Source: Lepidonotus clava | Lineage: Eukaryota > Annelida > Polychaeta > Phyllodocida > Polynoidae | Assembly: GCA_936440205.1 (NCBI GenBank) | Contig: OW387133.1 | Location: 2,818,001 to 2,882,000 of the forward strand | DNA: 64,000 nt | Direction: 5' to 3' | The notes under the pieces: model-generated | What the model saw: the letters and a program-made list of their open reading frames with translations, nothing else | What the model was told of the DNA's origin: nothing | Database searches by the model: none | Made by a program: the position numbers and the translations under genes | In this document: piece after piece, positions 55,301 through 64,000 of the stretch | Layout of the letters: the number at the start of each line of letters is the position of its first letter | Position numbering within the stretch: the first letter of the stretch is position 1

Positions 55301-56978
55301 ACTACGGGAGGGGGGGGGGGGTACTCTCAAAGTAAACAGGTGATATTCACGCCATCGGCGGCCGTCAGACTAGATTTATGGTGACACCAAAAGTAAACAA
55401 TTAGTACTGATTTTTGATTAAAGAAAAACAAAAGTTGCATTCAAGCATAAAATTCAGGTCATCACATAATGTGAATATGATATAGTGGTAGCGAGGACAA
55501 TCTAACAATAATAAATTTGACAAAAGAACGTTACTGAGGTTTTCTTTATTCTACTTAATAAAGGAAACACTCCTGCTATATCATCTAAATCAATGCATGT
55601 TTCTACATTTTAATTACTTTTTGTCTTATGCAAATCTTATGATCTATATACATTCTCAAACAGAGCCCCCCCCCCCCCCCCGATACCCAATGCACATTGT
55701 CTACCACCAAGGAGTGGCCAGCGTTCCTGGGGAGTGGTGGCAGTGGGTAGGGAGGGGGTCTGCATGGTGCTAAAACACTGAGAGAAATAATGTGAAGGGG
55801 AGATGGGAGGGGGTGTGTGGTGCTAACTCACTGAGAACAGGGAGGTGGGGGCTGCTCCCGGGGGGGGGGGGGGTACTTGACTTGGGTTTGGGTACCCACT
55901 GCAAAACAGCCACTGGGACCTGTGGCTGTGATTACGGCAAAAGTTGGAAAAGGGAGGGGGGGGGGGGGGCTGTCACTGACCAGACAACTCTAAAAAGGGG
56001 GGCTGTCAAGGCTTACTGGCTGCATAAGATAGCTTTTGTAGTCAGAAGAAAGCATCAAGGGCACATTTTAGGCTGTCAAGACTCATTCATTAGGTTAACT
56101 ATATCATAATCTTTGAGGAACAACAATCATCATGCTCGTTTTTGAGCTAAACACAGCAGCTGTTAGTGAAAACAGGGGACTATCCCTTGACATCTCAGAA
56201 AACAGGGGGCAGTAAACCCACATTGGGAATTTCACGGAGCTGTCATATCGCCATAAGCTGTTGTTTTGCAGTGGGTACCTATCATCAAAGAGTGAGTACC
56301 CCCCCCCCCCCCCTCCTCCTCCCTCGGGGGGCTGCTGAGGTGGAGGAGGTAGGGGCAGCCGTGGTAGGGATAAAGTGGGAGGGGGGAGGAGGGGGGGGGG
56401 GGGGTAGGGGGGGGTGCTTTCTGGAGAGGCCGGCCAGGAGAGGTAAGTACACAAAGCTCGTATGGCCCGCCCCTGATATTGTCCACGCTACAGCGGGACG
56501 TACGGCGAGCTCCGACCGACCGCCGGACCTTGGACGGACGGACCCGTGCCACCACCGTCTCCCCTGCCAGCACCCCCCTCCCCCCCCCCTATGCTTCCCC
56601 TATGTCACCGGTATAAACTGTTACGTTAAGGTACTACCTACAGACACCAGTGTCAGTATAATGTGACTGGATGGGGTATTGAGTGGGCATATGACATGAT
56701 ATCTCAGTGTGGCAGCACTATAAAGAGGGCATTGGGTCCCACTGCTACAAATAGGCACCTCATTTCATAGATCCTGTCACCTCCTCTGTGGCGTAAAACT
56801 AGCTGCAAAGCTTTACCTTGTACAGTCTGGTAAGAGAACCTTAAAGGGTTGGCCGGACGTTAAACTAACCCAACAAACAAACAAACCCACAGACACAGGA
56901 ACTTTCTTTGGGTATATCCTGTTACATTATTGGGGCGCCAGTTTGGCCCGGAATGGCAGCCAATGGTCTAAGTACTAC
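55301..56978. other. Intergenic stretch with poly-G/poly-C runs
   Basis: G-runs near 55310, 55862 and 55960 and C/G-rich stretches at 55665-55681 and 56290-56420. Direct words GTGGGTACC...GCAAAACAGC near 55890 recur inverted near 56260 (GCTGTTGTTTTGCAGTGGGTACC), which may be the ends of a worn element of about 400 bp. No gene recognised. Confidence 0.45.
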
Positions 56979-57107
56979 TCAGCCAACAGTCGACGTTATC
57001 ATCAAGTTGCAGCAACAATCTCTTTCTTTCTGCTGTTGCTCTTGTTATGTTATTTGATGGCTCCCCATAACGGTGCTACAACACGCCGCGGTGACATCAC
57101 ACTATGA
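56979..57107 (+). mobile_element. ACGTT-rich MITE, CCCAGCCAAG subfamily, left part
   Basis: CAGCCAACAGTCGACGTTA then AAGTTGCAGCAACAATCT and GGCTCCCCATAACGGTGC. It breaks off at a T-run (57108-57116) that is followed on the minus strand by a TAATAAAAG signal, suggesting a retroposed sequence landed inside the MITE. Confidence 0.7.
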
Positions 57108-57532
57108 TTTTTTTTTAAAGGCTTTTATTAGTGATAATCTTCAAGGTTTGCCTTGGTTTTCAGAGTTATTACACTTATAAATGTGATATATTGCAACATT
57201 CTTTGCTTCCTTATATGTGTAGGCATGGTTTGCCCACTTTTCCCGCGTGGTGGCGTTGTCTGGAGAGTACCTTATTAATCTGCCTACAGGCGGGGCTTCC
57301 ACCTCCAGGGGCTGCTGGTGATCACACCTCAACTGCCAGGGACGGGGGGGGGGGGGGTAGCTTTGGTTTACTGATCGAGTCCCCCCTTTTTTGAGCGCAA
57401 GTAACCCCCCCTCCACCTCCCCCTAACCCAACTTCTCTAACCCTGCTCATCTCTCGTACCTTATTGTTCTGTATCAGACCTCTCGTTCACAGAGACTATT
57501 CACCCTCTCTTTGTGACGCTGTGATCTGGTAT

Positions 57533-57852
57533 GCATTCCATAAAAATTTGTCGATAATTATATTGCGAGTTAAATCACTTCCATAAAAGTTTTGCGATAC
57601 TAAAAATATTATCGCCAGGGCCTCAAATCAGTATCGTGACAATAATTACAAAATATCGTGGTTTTGAAAATATATATTTTTACAAATATTAATATATGAA
57701 AATATGTACATGTATATGTGACCAAGGAAGAAGGCTGTATAGTTTAAGTTTGATTGAAAAAAAAATTTAAAAAAATTTTCATGTGGCGATAACATTTGTT
57801 TGTATCGTGGTATCTCTTCAAACTAGATTATCGCGAAATTTTTATGGAATGC
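57533..57852. mobile_element. 320-bp MITE with GCATTCCATAAAAATTT termini
   Basis: Left GCATTCCATAAAAATTTGTC and right (read inverted) GCATTCCATAAAAATTTCGC share 17 identical bases and then CGATAAT. Body AT-rich with further inverted TATCG words. No transposase. Confidence 0.8.
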
Positions 57853-58110
57853 CCCCCTGTTCTCTAGTTGCTGGTGTAATCAAGGGCAGCGAACTCTGAC
57901 CACAGGCTGGGCATGTTTTTGTCTAGTATTTGGATACATCACGGAAAATTCAAACACAGACACAATAAAATTGTTTGAAATTGGCTATTTTGAGTATTTC
58001 ACATATGTAACACTAAGGATTTTATCGCTAATATGTGCTACATCGCTGCAATTTTATCATATCACAACTCATATCGCATAGTGTCAAACTAGTCAGTTGT
58101 CAGTTGCATC
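57853..58110. other. Intergenic AT-rich stretch
   Basis: Nothing recognised. Confidence 0.45.
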
Positions 58111-58560
58111 GGTCCCGACGGTAAGTTCCCGGCGGGCTCACCGATAGCATCAGTCGGTACCCGGCCTCCCAGGTGTCTCCAGGTGTCTCCAGGTGTCAAC
58201 CTGCAGGTAACCAGCGAACACCTTTGTCTAATTCTCATTGGTCGGCCGGCAGAGAGGCTGTTGCTTCTACCACCATTCCCCCCTCCCGCCTCCCGACCCG
58301 CCCAAGCCCCCCCCCCCCCCCTCCCGCCGCGCGCCCTCCCAGAGAAGCCCGACGCCCTCCCGCCGGCGTCGGACGCTGGAGGAACGCAGGAGACGCTGGA
58401 GAGACGCCCGGCAGGCTAGGGACGCAGCAGAGACGCCGCCGACGGCAGGAGACGCTGGGGGGACGCCGGGAGGGCCTGGTAGGGACGCAGCGGGGACGCC
58501 GGGAGGCAGGGACAGGTGGGAGCGATGGGACTAGGCCCCCCTATTTCTTTTTTTTCCGGA
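58111..58560. promoter_or_regulatory. CpG island with triple CAGGTGTC and GACGCnGG repeats
   Basis: Three 10-bp units CAGGTGTCTC (58170, 58180, 58190) combine an E-box with a T-box half-site. From 58360 to 58510 GGGACGCNGG-type words recur every 12-25 bp. The proline/arginine-rich frames here follow from the composition. Confidence 0.4.
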
Positions 58561-58962
58561 AGGATGAGGATAACAATATCGTGCGGATAACAAATATCTG
58601 GGTATAAATTAATAACATGGTTTATGAGAATTGAAAAGTGGAGTAAAAATGCACAATATACATCCATATGTAAAGGCAATGAGTTATATCAGGTAAAACA
58701 CAAGTATTTTATAATGCTTTATTAATCATTCACATGTGATACGTTTCTTCCAATATTATGCAAAATTAGATATTGATCAATAAATGAGCGAGTAAAATCA
58801 ATGGATCAGTCACAATGCATTAAAAATTAAATAAGTTGCCCGTCAGCTCCGATTTTAATCTGACCATATCAGTTCACACCGGGCAGTTCACATGCGTGAT
58901 GCACCAGGAAGTATTAGGTAAATACGACGAACAGTGTTTGCCCTGGGCCACAGAAAAAGGCG

Positions 58963-59019
58963 TGCCCACGGGTAAACAGTCGAACTCACCTGCCCACGGG
59001 TAAACAGTCGAACTCACCT
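58963..59019 (+). repeat. 28-bp unit tandemly duplicated
   Basis: TGCCCACGGGTAAACAGTCG and the following AACTCACC occur twice with no differences; the unit holds a forkhead-like GTAAACA. Perfect identity implies a recent duplication. Confidence 0.9.
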
Positions 59020-60472
59020 GAGTCTGTTCAACATGCCGCCACAGCCACTGTGTGAGAATGTAGCACAATCCAGGACAGTGGTAAAGAGGGGAAGGGTGGG
59101 GGGGGGGGGGGGGCAATGGAAATTGCTGTTTTCCATCGTATTATTACCGTAAAATACTAACAATCCCAATCCAAAACATAAATCCCAGAAATTATAGCAT
59201 AAGATTGGGCTAAGGTATAGTGGCATGTTCTTTAGGTTCAATAAAAAAAGATCTGAATAAATGAGATTTTTTTTACCCAAAATAATTTGTTTTACCTTTG
59301 ATTGATATTTAATGCAATAAATTAAGTTAGTGGATCGCTGGTTATCAGAAACTTTACGGTAATAAGCGCGGCCCGCCCGCCGGGACCCAGTCCACCTGAA
59401 GGTAATGGCCATTAATTGGGCAGGCCCTAATTAAGGATGTTCATTTCGGAGCGGGACTCACGTGGAGAACGCACTCACGGGGAGGTGAGAGGAAAGGGGT
59501 GAGGTGGGCCTGAACAGGGAGAGGGGGTGCTGCCCAGATTTTGGGTGTTTATTGTTATTGAGGAGAGACCTTATATTTTCAAATCAGGGTTGTGAAAATG
59601 GGCTTATTGGGTAGGGGGCCAATGAGATCTGAAAAATTCATTGAAAATCGGATAAAGTTCCCGGAGGGGTGGGGGTCAGGTATTGATTAAGTGTAGGTAA
59701 TGACTCTGCAACCACATCTACCTCTTCACTAAAAAATTAGTCTGTGAGGGTAGACTTTGCAAAATGGTAGAGTGGTTACCAATGGCAACGCCCCTCCCTC
59801 CGTTATGGGTACAGCCCTGGATCCAGCAATGGTGTCACTGGCCCATCCAGTGGTAGCTTCAGTGTAGAAACTATTATCGCAGTGACGAGAGAGGCATGCA
59901 AAATGGTAGAGTAGTTACTATTCGGCGAAACCCTTCCCTCTGTTGTGGGTATTTAAAAACAACTGACCACTCCCCAAACACACTAATTGTAATCAACGAC
60001 CAGTGGTCTTTTATTTTACTTCCCAACAGCGTACATTAGCATAAAACTGTGTTCTTAGTTTAAATTGGTCAAGCACTTTTGTACCAGCTCCCAATTAACC
60101 CTTCACAGGAACATGTTCACTGTAAACAAAGGGACCGATTGCAATCCATGCCTGGTAGCCGACTTCAGTGTTTGAATAATTAAACAGCCAAATCGCTGTC
60201 CGCCATCCCATGGTCAATTGTTGGTATTTGGGTTGAGGGGACCCGTGAGCTTTAGCGGACCATAAATGTATAGAACGTATGAGGGTCCCGAATCAGCCAA
60301 TCAGAGAGACCGGAAGTTGTGTTACCTTGTTCGGAGTTCAATGAAGTATTTTGATATGTGAAGCATGTTTCATCTCTTGGAAATTACGGAAAGGAACACA
60401 GGAAGAAGACATTAAAAACATAAAGGTTAAACTCACCTACAAATATAACCACCACATACAAATATATAAGTA
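59020..60472. other. Intergenic stretch with a local duplication
   Basis: GCAAAATGGTAGAGTGGTTA near 59758 recurs near 59899 (GCAAAATGGTAGAGTAGTTA) with similar following sequence. GTTACCAATGGCAAC at 59775-59789 is an RFX X-box match present in the first copy only. No gene recognised. Confidence 0.5.
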
Positions 60473-61246
60473 CCAGGAACATGGCAAGAAGCGACATAAC
60501 ACCCACGTTCCGTGAACATACCTTTTTTGTATGTCTCCTCTACATTCTACCTTTTCAGGGAACAGTTATGTAATTTCACATTAAGCTGAAACTCACCAAA
60601 AGAGAGTGTTCAACTTATAACAACATTACAGTGCTAGTTCAGTGAATTTGAGACCTTACCACTGCAGAATGTTTATATATATATATATATATATAGTATT
60701 ATTCTTTAGTGAAAGAATGTATAACTAAAATTTTACAATAAGATCACAATGCAACGTCGCAATATAGGGTTCTAGAGACATTTTTGGGTGCCATCAAAAT
60801 AAAGCAGCAACCCAACCAGCTTGCGACGTAACAGAAACGTTCTGCAATCATACTTTTATGGTCAGTTTGTTACTTACTAAGATGGTATGTAGCAATTACA
60901 CCACAGGGGGGACGCTGGAAGGGAGGGGCAGGTGGGAACCTCACCAAATTAGAATGTTATTATAACATTACTTTTTGGTGAGGTTAGGATGAAACCAAAA
61001 TAGAACGTTATAAGAACATTCTGTACAGGTTGAAGAACATAACCAGAATGTTGTAATAATGTCACAGTGCAACGTCACAGCAGTACGTTGCAGCAACAAT
61101 ATAGGGAGCCATCAAAATAACCAAAACAGAATGTTGCTGCAACATTATTATAACGTCACACCTCCGGCTAGGAAGAACCAAAACAGAACAAAACAGAATA
61201 TTACTGCAATATCATGATAACATTGCAACTGGCATGCTTGACTGGG
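60473..61246 (-). mobile_element. ACGTT-rich MITE (CCCAGGCAAG subfamily) interrupted by the other subfamily
   Basis: Outer copy: CCAGGAACATGGCAAGAAGC at the left, GGTGCCATCAAAATAAAGCA up to 60810, resuming at 61173 with AAGAACCAAAACAGAAC and ending ATGCTTGACTGGG. The two halves are continuous when compared with the 9079-9433 copy. It contains an (AT)n microsatellite at 60672-60696. Confidence 0.8.
60811..61172 (-). mobile_element. ACGTT-rich MITE (CCCAGCCAAG subfamily) nested in an older copy
   Basis: CCCAACCAGCTTGCGACGTA to CACCTCCGGCTAGG, with the reverse-strand family order (GCAATCATACTTTTATGGTC, ACCTCACCAAATTAGAATG, GGTTAGGATGAAACCAAAA, TAGGGAGCCATCAAAATAA). A short GGGGGGACGCTGG insert lies near 60908. 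Confidence 0.8.
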
Positions 61247-61289
61247 AATGGCCCATAGGATTTATTCCGATACATCAACTTGAGCCAAC

Positions 61290-61560
61290 CATTCGTGGAC
61301 CCACACCTCACGAGGCTCTTCTCCCGCCGTACGCTGGTGACGCAAGGTAAACCTCACCTCCATAACTCATCGGCCCAGGCACCAGCGCCGCCCGCCGCCT
61401 GTTGCCGGCGGTCCCCGACCAGTCCCTTATCAGCACGCCGGGCGGCAGCGCCGGGCAACGGGCGAGGGTCACGTGTTTCCGGTGGCGGTGTCTCGTCGTT
61501 TATTGGCCATTCCTGTAAACAGAATAACGGGCTGTAGGCTGTTACATTGGTGCGCACGGG
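61290..61560. promoter_or_regulatory. CpG-rich island, candidate regulatory element or first exon
   Basis: GC- and CpG-rich with GTCACGTGTTTCC, CTTATCAGC (GATA-type) and GACGCAAG|GTAAAC (possible splice donor at about 61346). No recognised protein. Could be a promoter of an unidentified transcript. Confidence 0.3.
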
Positions 61561-62150
61561 TCGGGGAGGGGGTGGGGGTGGGGATGGGGGTGGGGGGTAT
61601 GAGGCTTTTAGCAATGGAGAGGGGCACTCTTCTACTAGAGATAAGGCCATATTCCACTTTGTGGTAGATCTGGGACACAAGAAACAACTAAAAAATATGA
61701 ACATTTTCTGTCACCTCCTGTTAGTTCGCCTTTTCCTAATATGTTTTCATGAATTCACCAGAATATGTAACCAAGGAGACTAGAGTGGTGTAGACTCCTT
61801 GATGTAACTCAAACGGCGCATTTAAAGTGTATTGACAATATGTGTCCTGTTAGTATTCAACACTTCATAATAAATAACATTTTAGACTATCTAGCAAGAA
61901 CTCTTAACCATTGGTATGTCACAATCAAAGGATTCGGTTTTTTGCTGACCAGATCTAGCCTTTGCGGCATCTTTTTTCAGGTACCACAAGCCATTTATCG
62001 ATTTGATAGCAACATGTTGGTTTCCCCGACTGCAAGCAATCCATAGAAAAACTTGTTTAAAATCATTTGCGGTAGCACCTACTGCAAGCAAGTACCGTAA
62101 GTATTTCCTATATTCCGCCTTGGGGTACCTTATCACAAGCAAGTTTGCTG
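61561..62150. other. Intergenic stretch without recognised gene
   Basis: G-rich to about 61600, then AT-rich. A segment around 62020-62110 repeats GCAAGCAATCC/GCAAGCAAGTA-type words. Nothing coding recognised. Confidence 0.45.
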
Positions 62151-62427
62151 CACCCCACATACACACATACACACCTACAGACACGAGACAGACCACACAC
62201 ACACACCACACCACACAAACATGCCACACACACACAGATACACACACAGACATACACACACCACATACACAACACACACAAACACACATACACACAGACA
62301 CACAGACACACACAGACATGGACACAGACCATACACATAGACACACACATCACACCACACCACACACACACAAACACCCACACATACATCCACACAACCA
62401 TACACACACACAGACCACTCACACAAA

Positions 62428-62477
<50 letters not shown>

Positions 62478-62606
62478 CCTAACGCCCCCCGCTGTCCAGG
62501 CGATGGGTTCCCCCTCTGGAGTAGTGTAACTGACACACACATATACACACACCACACACACACACACAGACACACACACAACACACACACCATACACACA
62601 CACCAC

Positions 62607-62649
<43 letters not shown>

Positions 62650-62670
62650 CCACAGACACAGACACACACA
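62151..62670. repeat. (CA)n microsatellite complex
   Basis: About 500 bp of CACACA with interruptions. A non-CA spacer carrying CTGGAGTAGTGTAACTGACA near 62512 is echoed after the tract by CTCGAGTAGTGTAGGAAATG near 62690, so the tract expanded around a small duplication. Cys/Val- or His/Thr-rich frames here are artefacts. Confidence 0.95.
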
Positions 62671-62900
62671 CTCCCCCGCCGTCCACCCCTCGAGTAGTGT
62701 AGGAAATGGAGGTTTGCGCGAGGGGAGTGTTTGTCTAGGGGAGGAGATTGAGAGCTGTCCAAAGGTCACCTTGTGACGGCAAGCTGAAAACGAGGCTCCA
62801 CATACGGGACCTGATGAACGCGTCAGGTGAGGGAAGGGGTTAACAAAGGTAGAGGAAAACGGGAAATTACTCTGAACACTGCAGTTGGAAGATCGTGTGG

Positions 62901-62931
<31 letters not shown>

Positions 62932-63287
62932 TTATCCAATATAAAGAGCTTATATATGAAATAGTGGAGAAAAGAAAACATATTTCTGGATGATAGAATG
63001 TAACCTGGCAAATTGGTGGTGCTGTTAAAATGGAATTAAGTAATAGTAAAACTGGGTGGGTTAAGTTGGATTGCAAAATGGGGTAAGTAGTGTATAAAAA
63101 TGTTGCGAGTAGTCTAGGAAAATGGGGTGAGTAGTGCAGGGGAAACTGAAAAGTAGTTTGATAGTTCAGCAAGGAGTGTTAACATGAATAATAACCTTAA
63201 ATCACTAGTGAACAATCAAGAGAATTGGGTTAGCAGCGATAGAAAATGGGGTTATCAGTTATCGTCCCCGCACACCTCCCCCTTCTA
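62671..63287. other. Intergenic stretch
   Basis: Contains an (AT)n run at about 62901-62928 and loose repeats of AAAATGGGGTRAGTAGTG near 63075-63140. No gene recognised. Confidence 0.5.
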
Positions 63288-63557
63288 TCACCCACTAGGT
63301 GATCTTCCCGGCGATGGGCGATGGGCGACGGGGAGAATCGTCGTTGTCTTTGCCGAGCGACTGGAATATCCCGCAAGTTTGATAATTTCTCGACGATTTT
63401 CTTGGTGATCCTGTTGTCCGTCGCCCGTCGCCCAGAATGTACATCATACCGACACAGAATCGCCCGGCGATTGTGATCTCCCAACGATTTCACCGCCGAT
63501 TCTCCCAGTTGCCCATCGCCCAGCGACGGTAAAATCGCCTAGTGGGTATGGGGCTTT
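63288..63557. mobile_element. MITE with CCCACTAGGTGA termini, long inverted repeats
   Basis: Left CACCCACTAGGTGATCTTCC then GGCGATGGGCGATGGGCGAC; right (read inverted) AAAGCCCCATACCCACTAGG then CGATTTTACCGTCGCTGGGC. The inverted arms run about 50 bp. Best copy of this family in the window. Confidence 0.85.
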
Positions 63558-64000
63558 ACTCCCTTATCTCCCTACCCCTCCCTACCCATACCACCGTCCT
63601 TTATACCCCCCCCCCCCCCGTCCCTTATCACCTCCCCTGCTCGTATCTGGCGCACCTGGTGCCTCACCTGTCGGACGTTATCAGCTGACGGGGGGGGGGG
63701 GGGGGGGGGCGGCACACCTTGATCTCTCACCTGTATAGAGTGACAGCGGATTTCACCACCTTGCTTGCTTCTACATCTATTTTTAATCAAAGTTATGGAC
63801 TTTATTTGGTGTTATTTTACTTCTTTCCTTCTACTAAATTACTCTTAAAGCTAAACGTGTCATATATATGTCATTCTAAGTAATTTTCCTCTTGATAGTC
63901 ATACCATGAATAATATTCACAAGGTAGTTCGGGTCGTAAACAATCTAGTTCCGGTTTCCCTGATTGGCTGAATATAGACCCTCGTTGGCTGTATACTGTA
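63558..64000. other. Right-edge intergenic stretch
   Basis: C-run near 63607-63619 and G-run near 63690-63709, then AT-rich sequence to the window end. No gene recognised. Confidence 0.5.

Noticed and set aside
62003-62762. Long His/Thr-rich (+) and Cys/Val-rich (-) frames of 150-195 codons
   Set aside because: They are translations of the (CA)n microsatellite.

Overview
This window is animal nuclear DNA: about 64 kb, AT-rich overall with local CpG-rich islands, packed with short interspersed repeats and long poly-G runs, and with very few genes. Only one protein-coding gene is clear. It is an intronless-in-coding INSM1 (insulinoma-associated 1) zinc-finger repressor of 759 residues on the minus strand (50782-53061). 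Its SNAG start, PxDLS motif, zinc fingers and C-terminal tail closely match vertebrate INSM1. With the mobile-element content this suggests a marine invertebrate bilaterian. Amphioxus or a relative is my best guess, but the species cannot be fixed from the sequence.

Layout. 1-733 is a purine-rich tract. 734-50376 is intergenic DNA made mostly of repeats: a tRNA-derived SINE (seven copies, three with target-site duplications); a large family of roughly 320-370 bp ACGTT-rich MITEs in two subfamilies (termini CCCAGGCAAG and CCCAGCCAAG); a 1.24 kb element with CCCAGGTAACACA termini; a pogo/Tigger-like element nested in an older MITE; a CAGGGGCGGAT-type MITE family with 5-bp duplications; a MITE family with CCCACTAGGTGA termini; and two complex tandem arrays (10.7-13.3 kb and 18.6-21.6 kb). 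CpG-rich, apparently non-repetitive islands in between (4.3-5.3, 24.5, 30.6, 38.9, 41.2, 44.1 and 47.1-47.3 kb) carry recognisable factor motifs (NRF1, CTCF, YY1, ETS, RXR-type DR1, RFX) and are candidate regulatory elements. 50377-55320 is the INSM1 locus. 55320-64000 is again intergenic, with a further MITE, a nested MITE pair, CpG islands at 58.2 and 61.4 kb, and large (CA)n tracts.

How it fits together. INSM1 is a neuroendocrine and neural-differentiation repressor. Upstream of it (higher coordinates, because it is on the minus strand) I infer a CCAAT-box promoter at about 55.2 kb, a 5' UTR exon ending in a strong splice donor at 55006/55005, and a 1.74 kb 5' UTR intron ending in a strong acceptor at 53263. 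Two perfect PBX-MEIS decamers lie in that intron. Six AAGGTCA nuclear-receptor half-sites in a 15-bp tandem lie directly before the start codon. The large intergenic region downstream fits the gene desert often seen around developmental regulators. Everything outside INSM1 that I call regulatory rests on motif recognition only.
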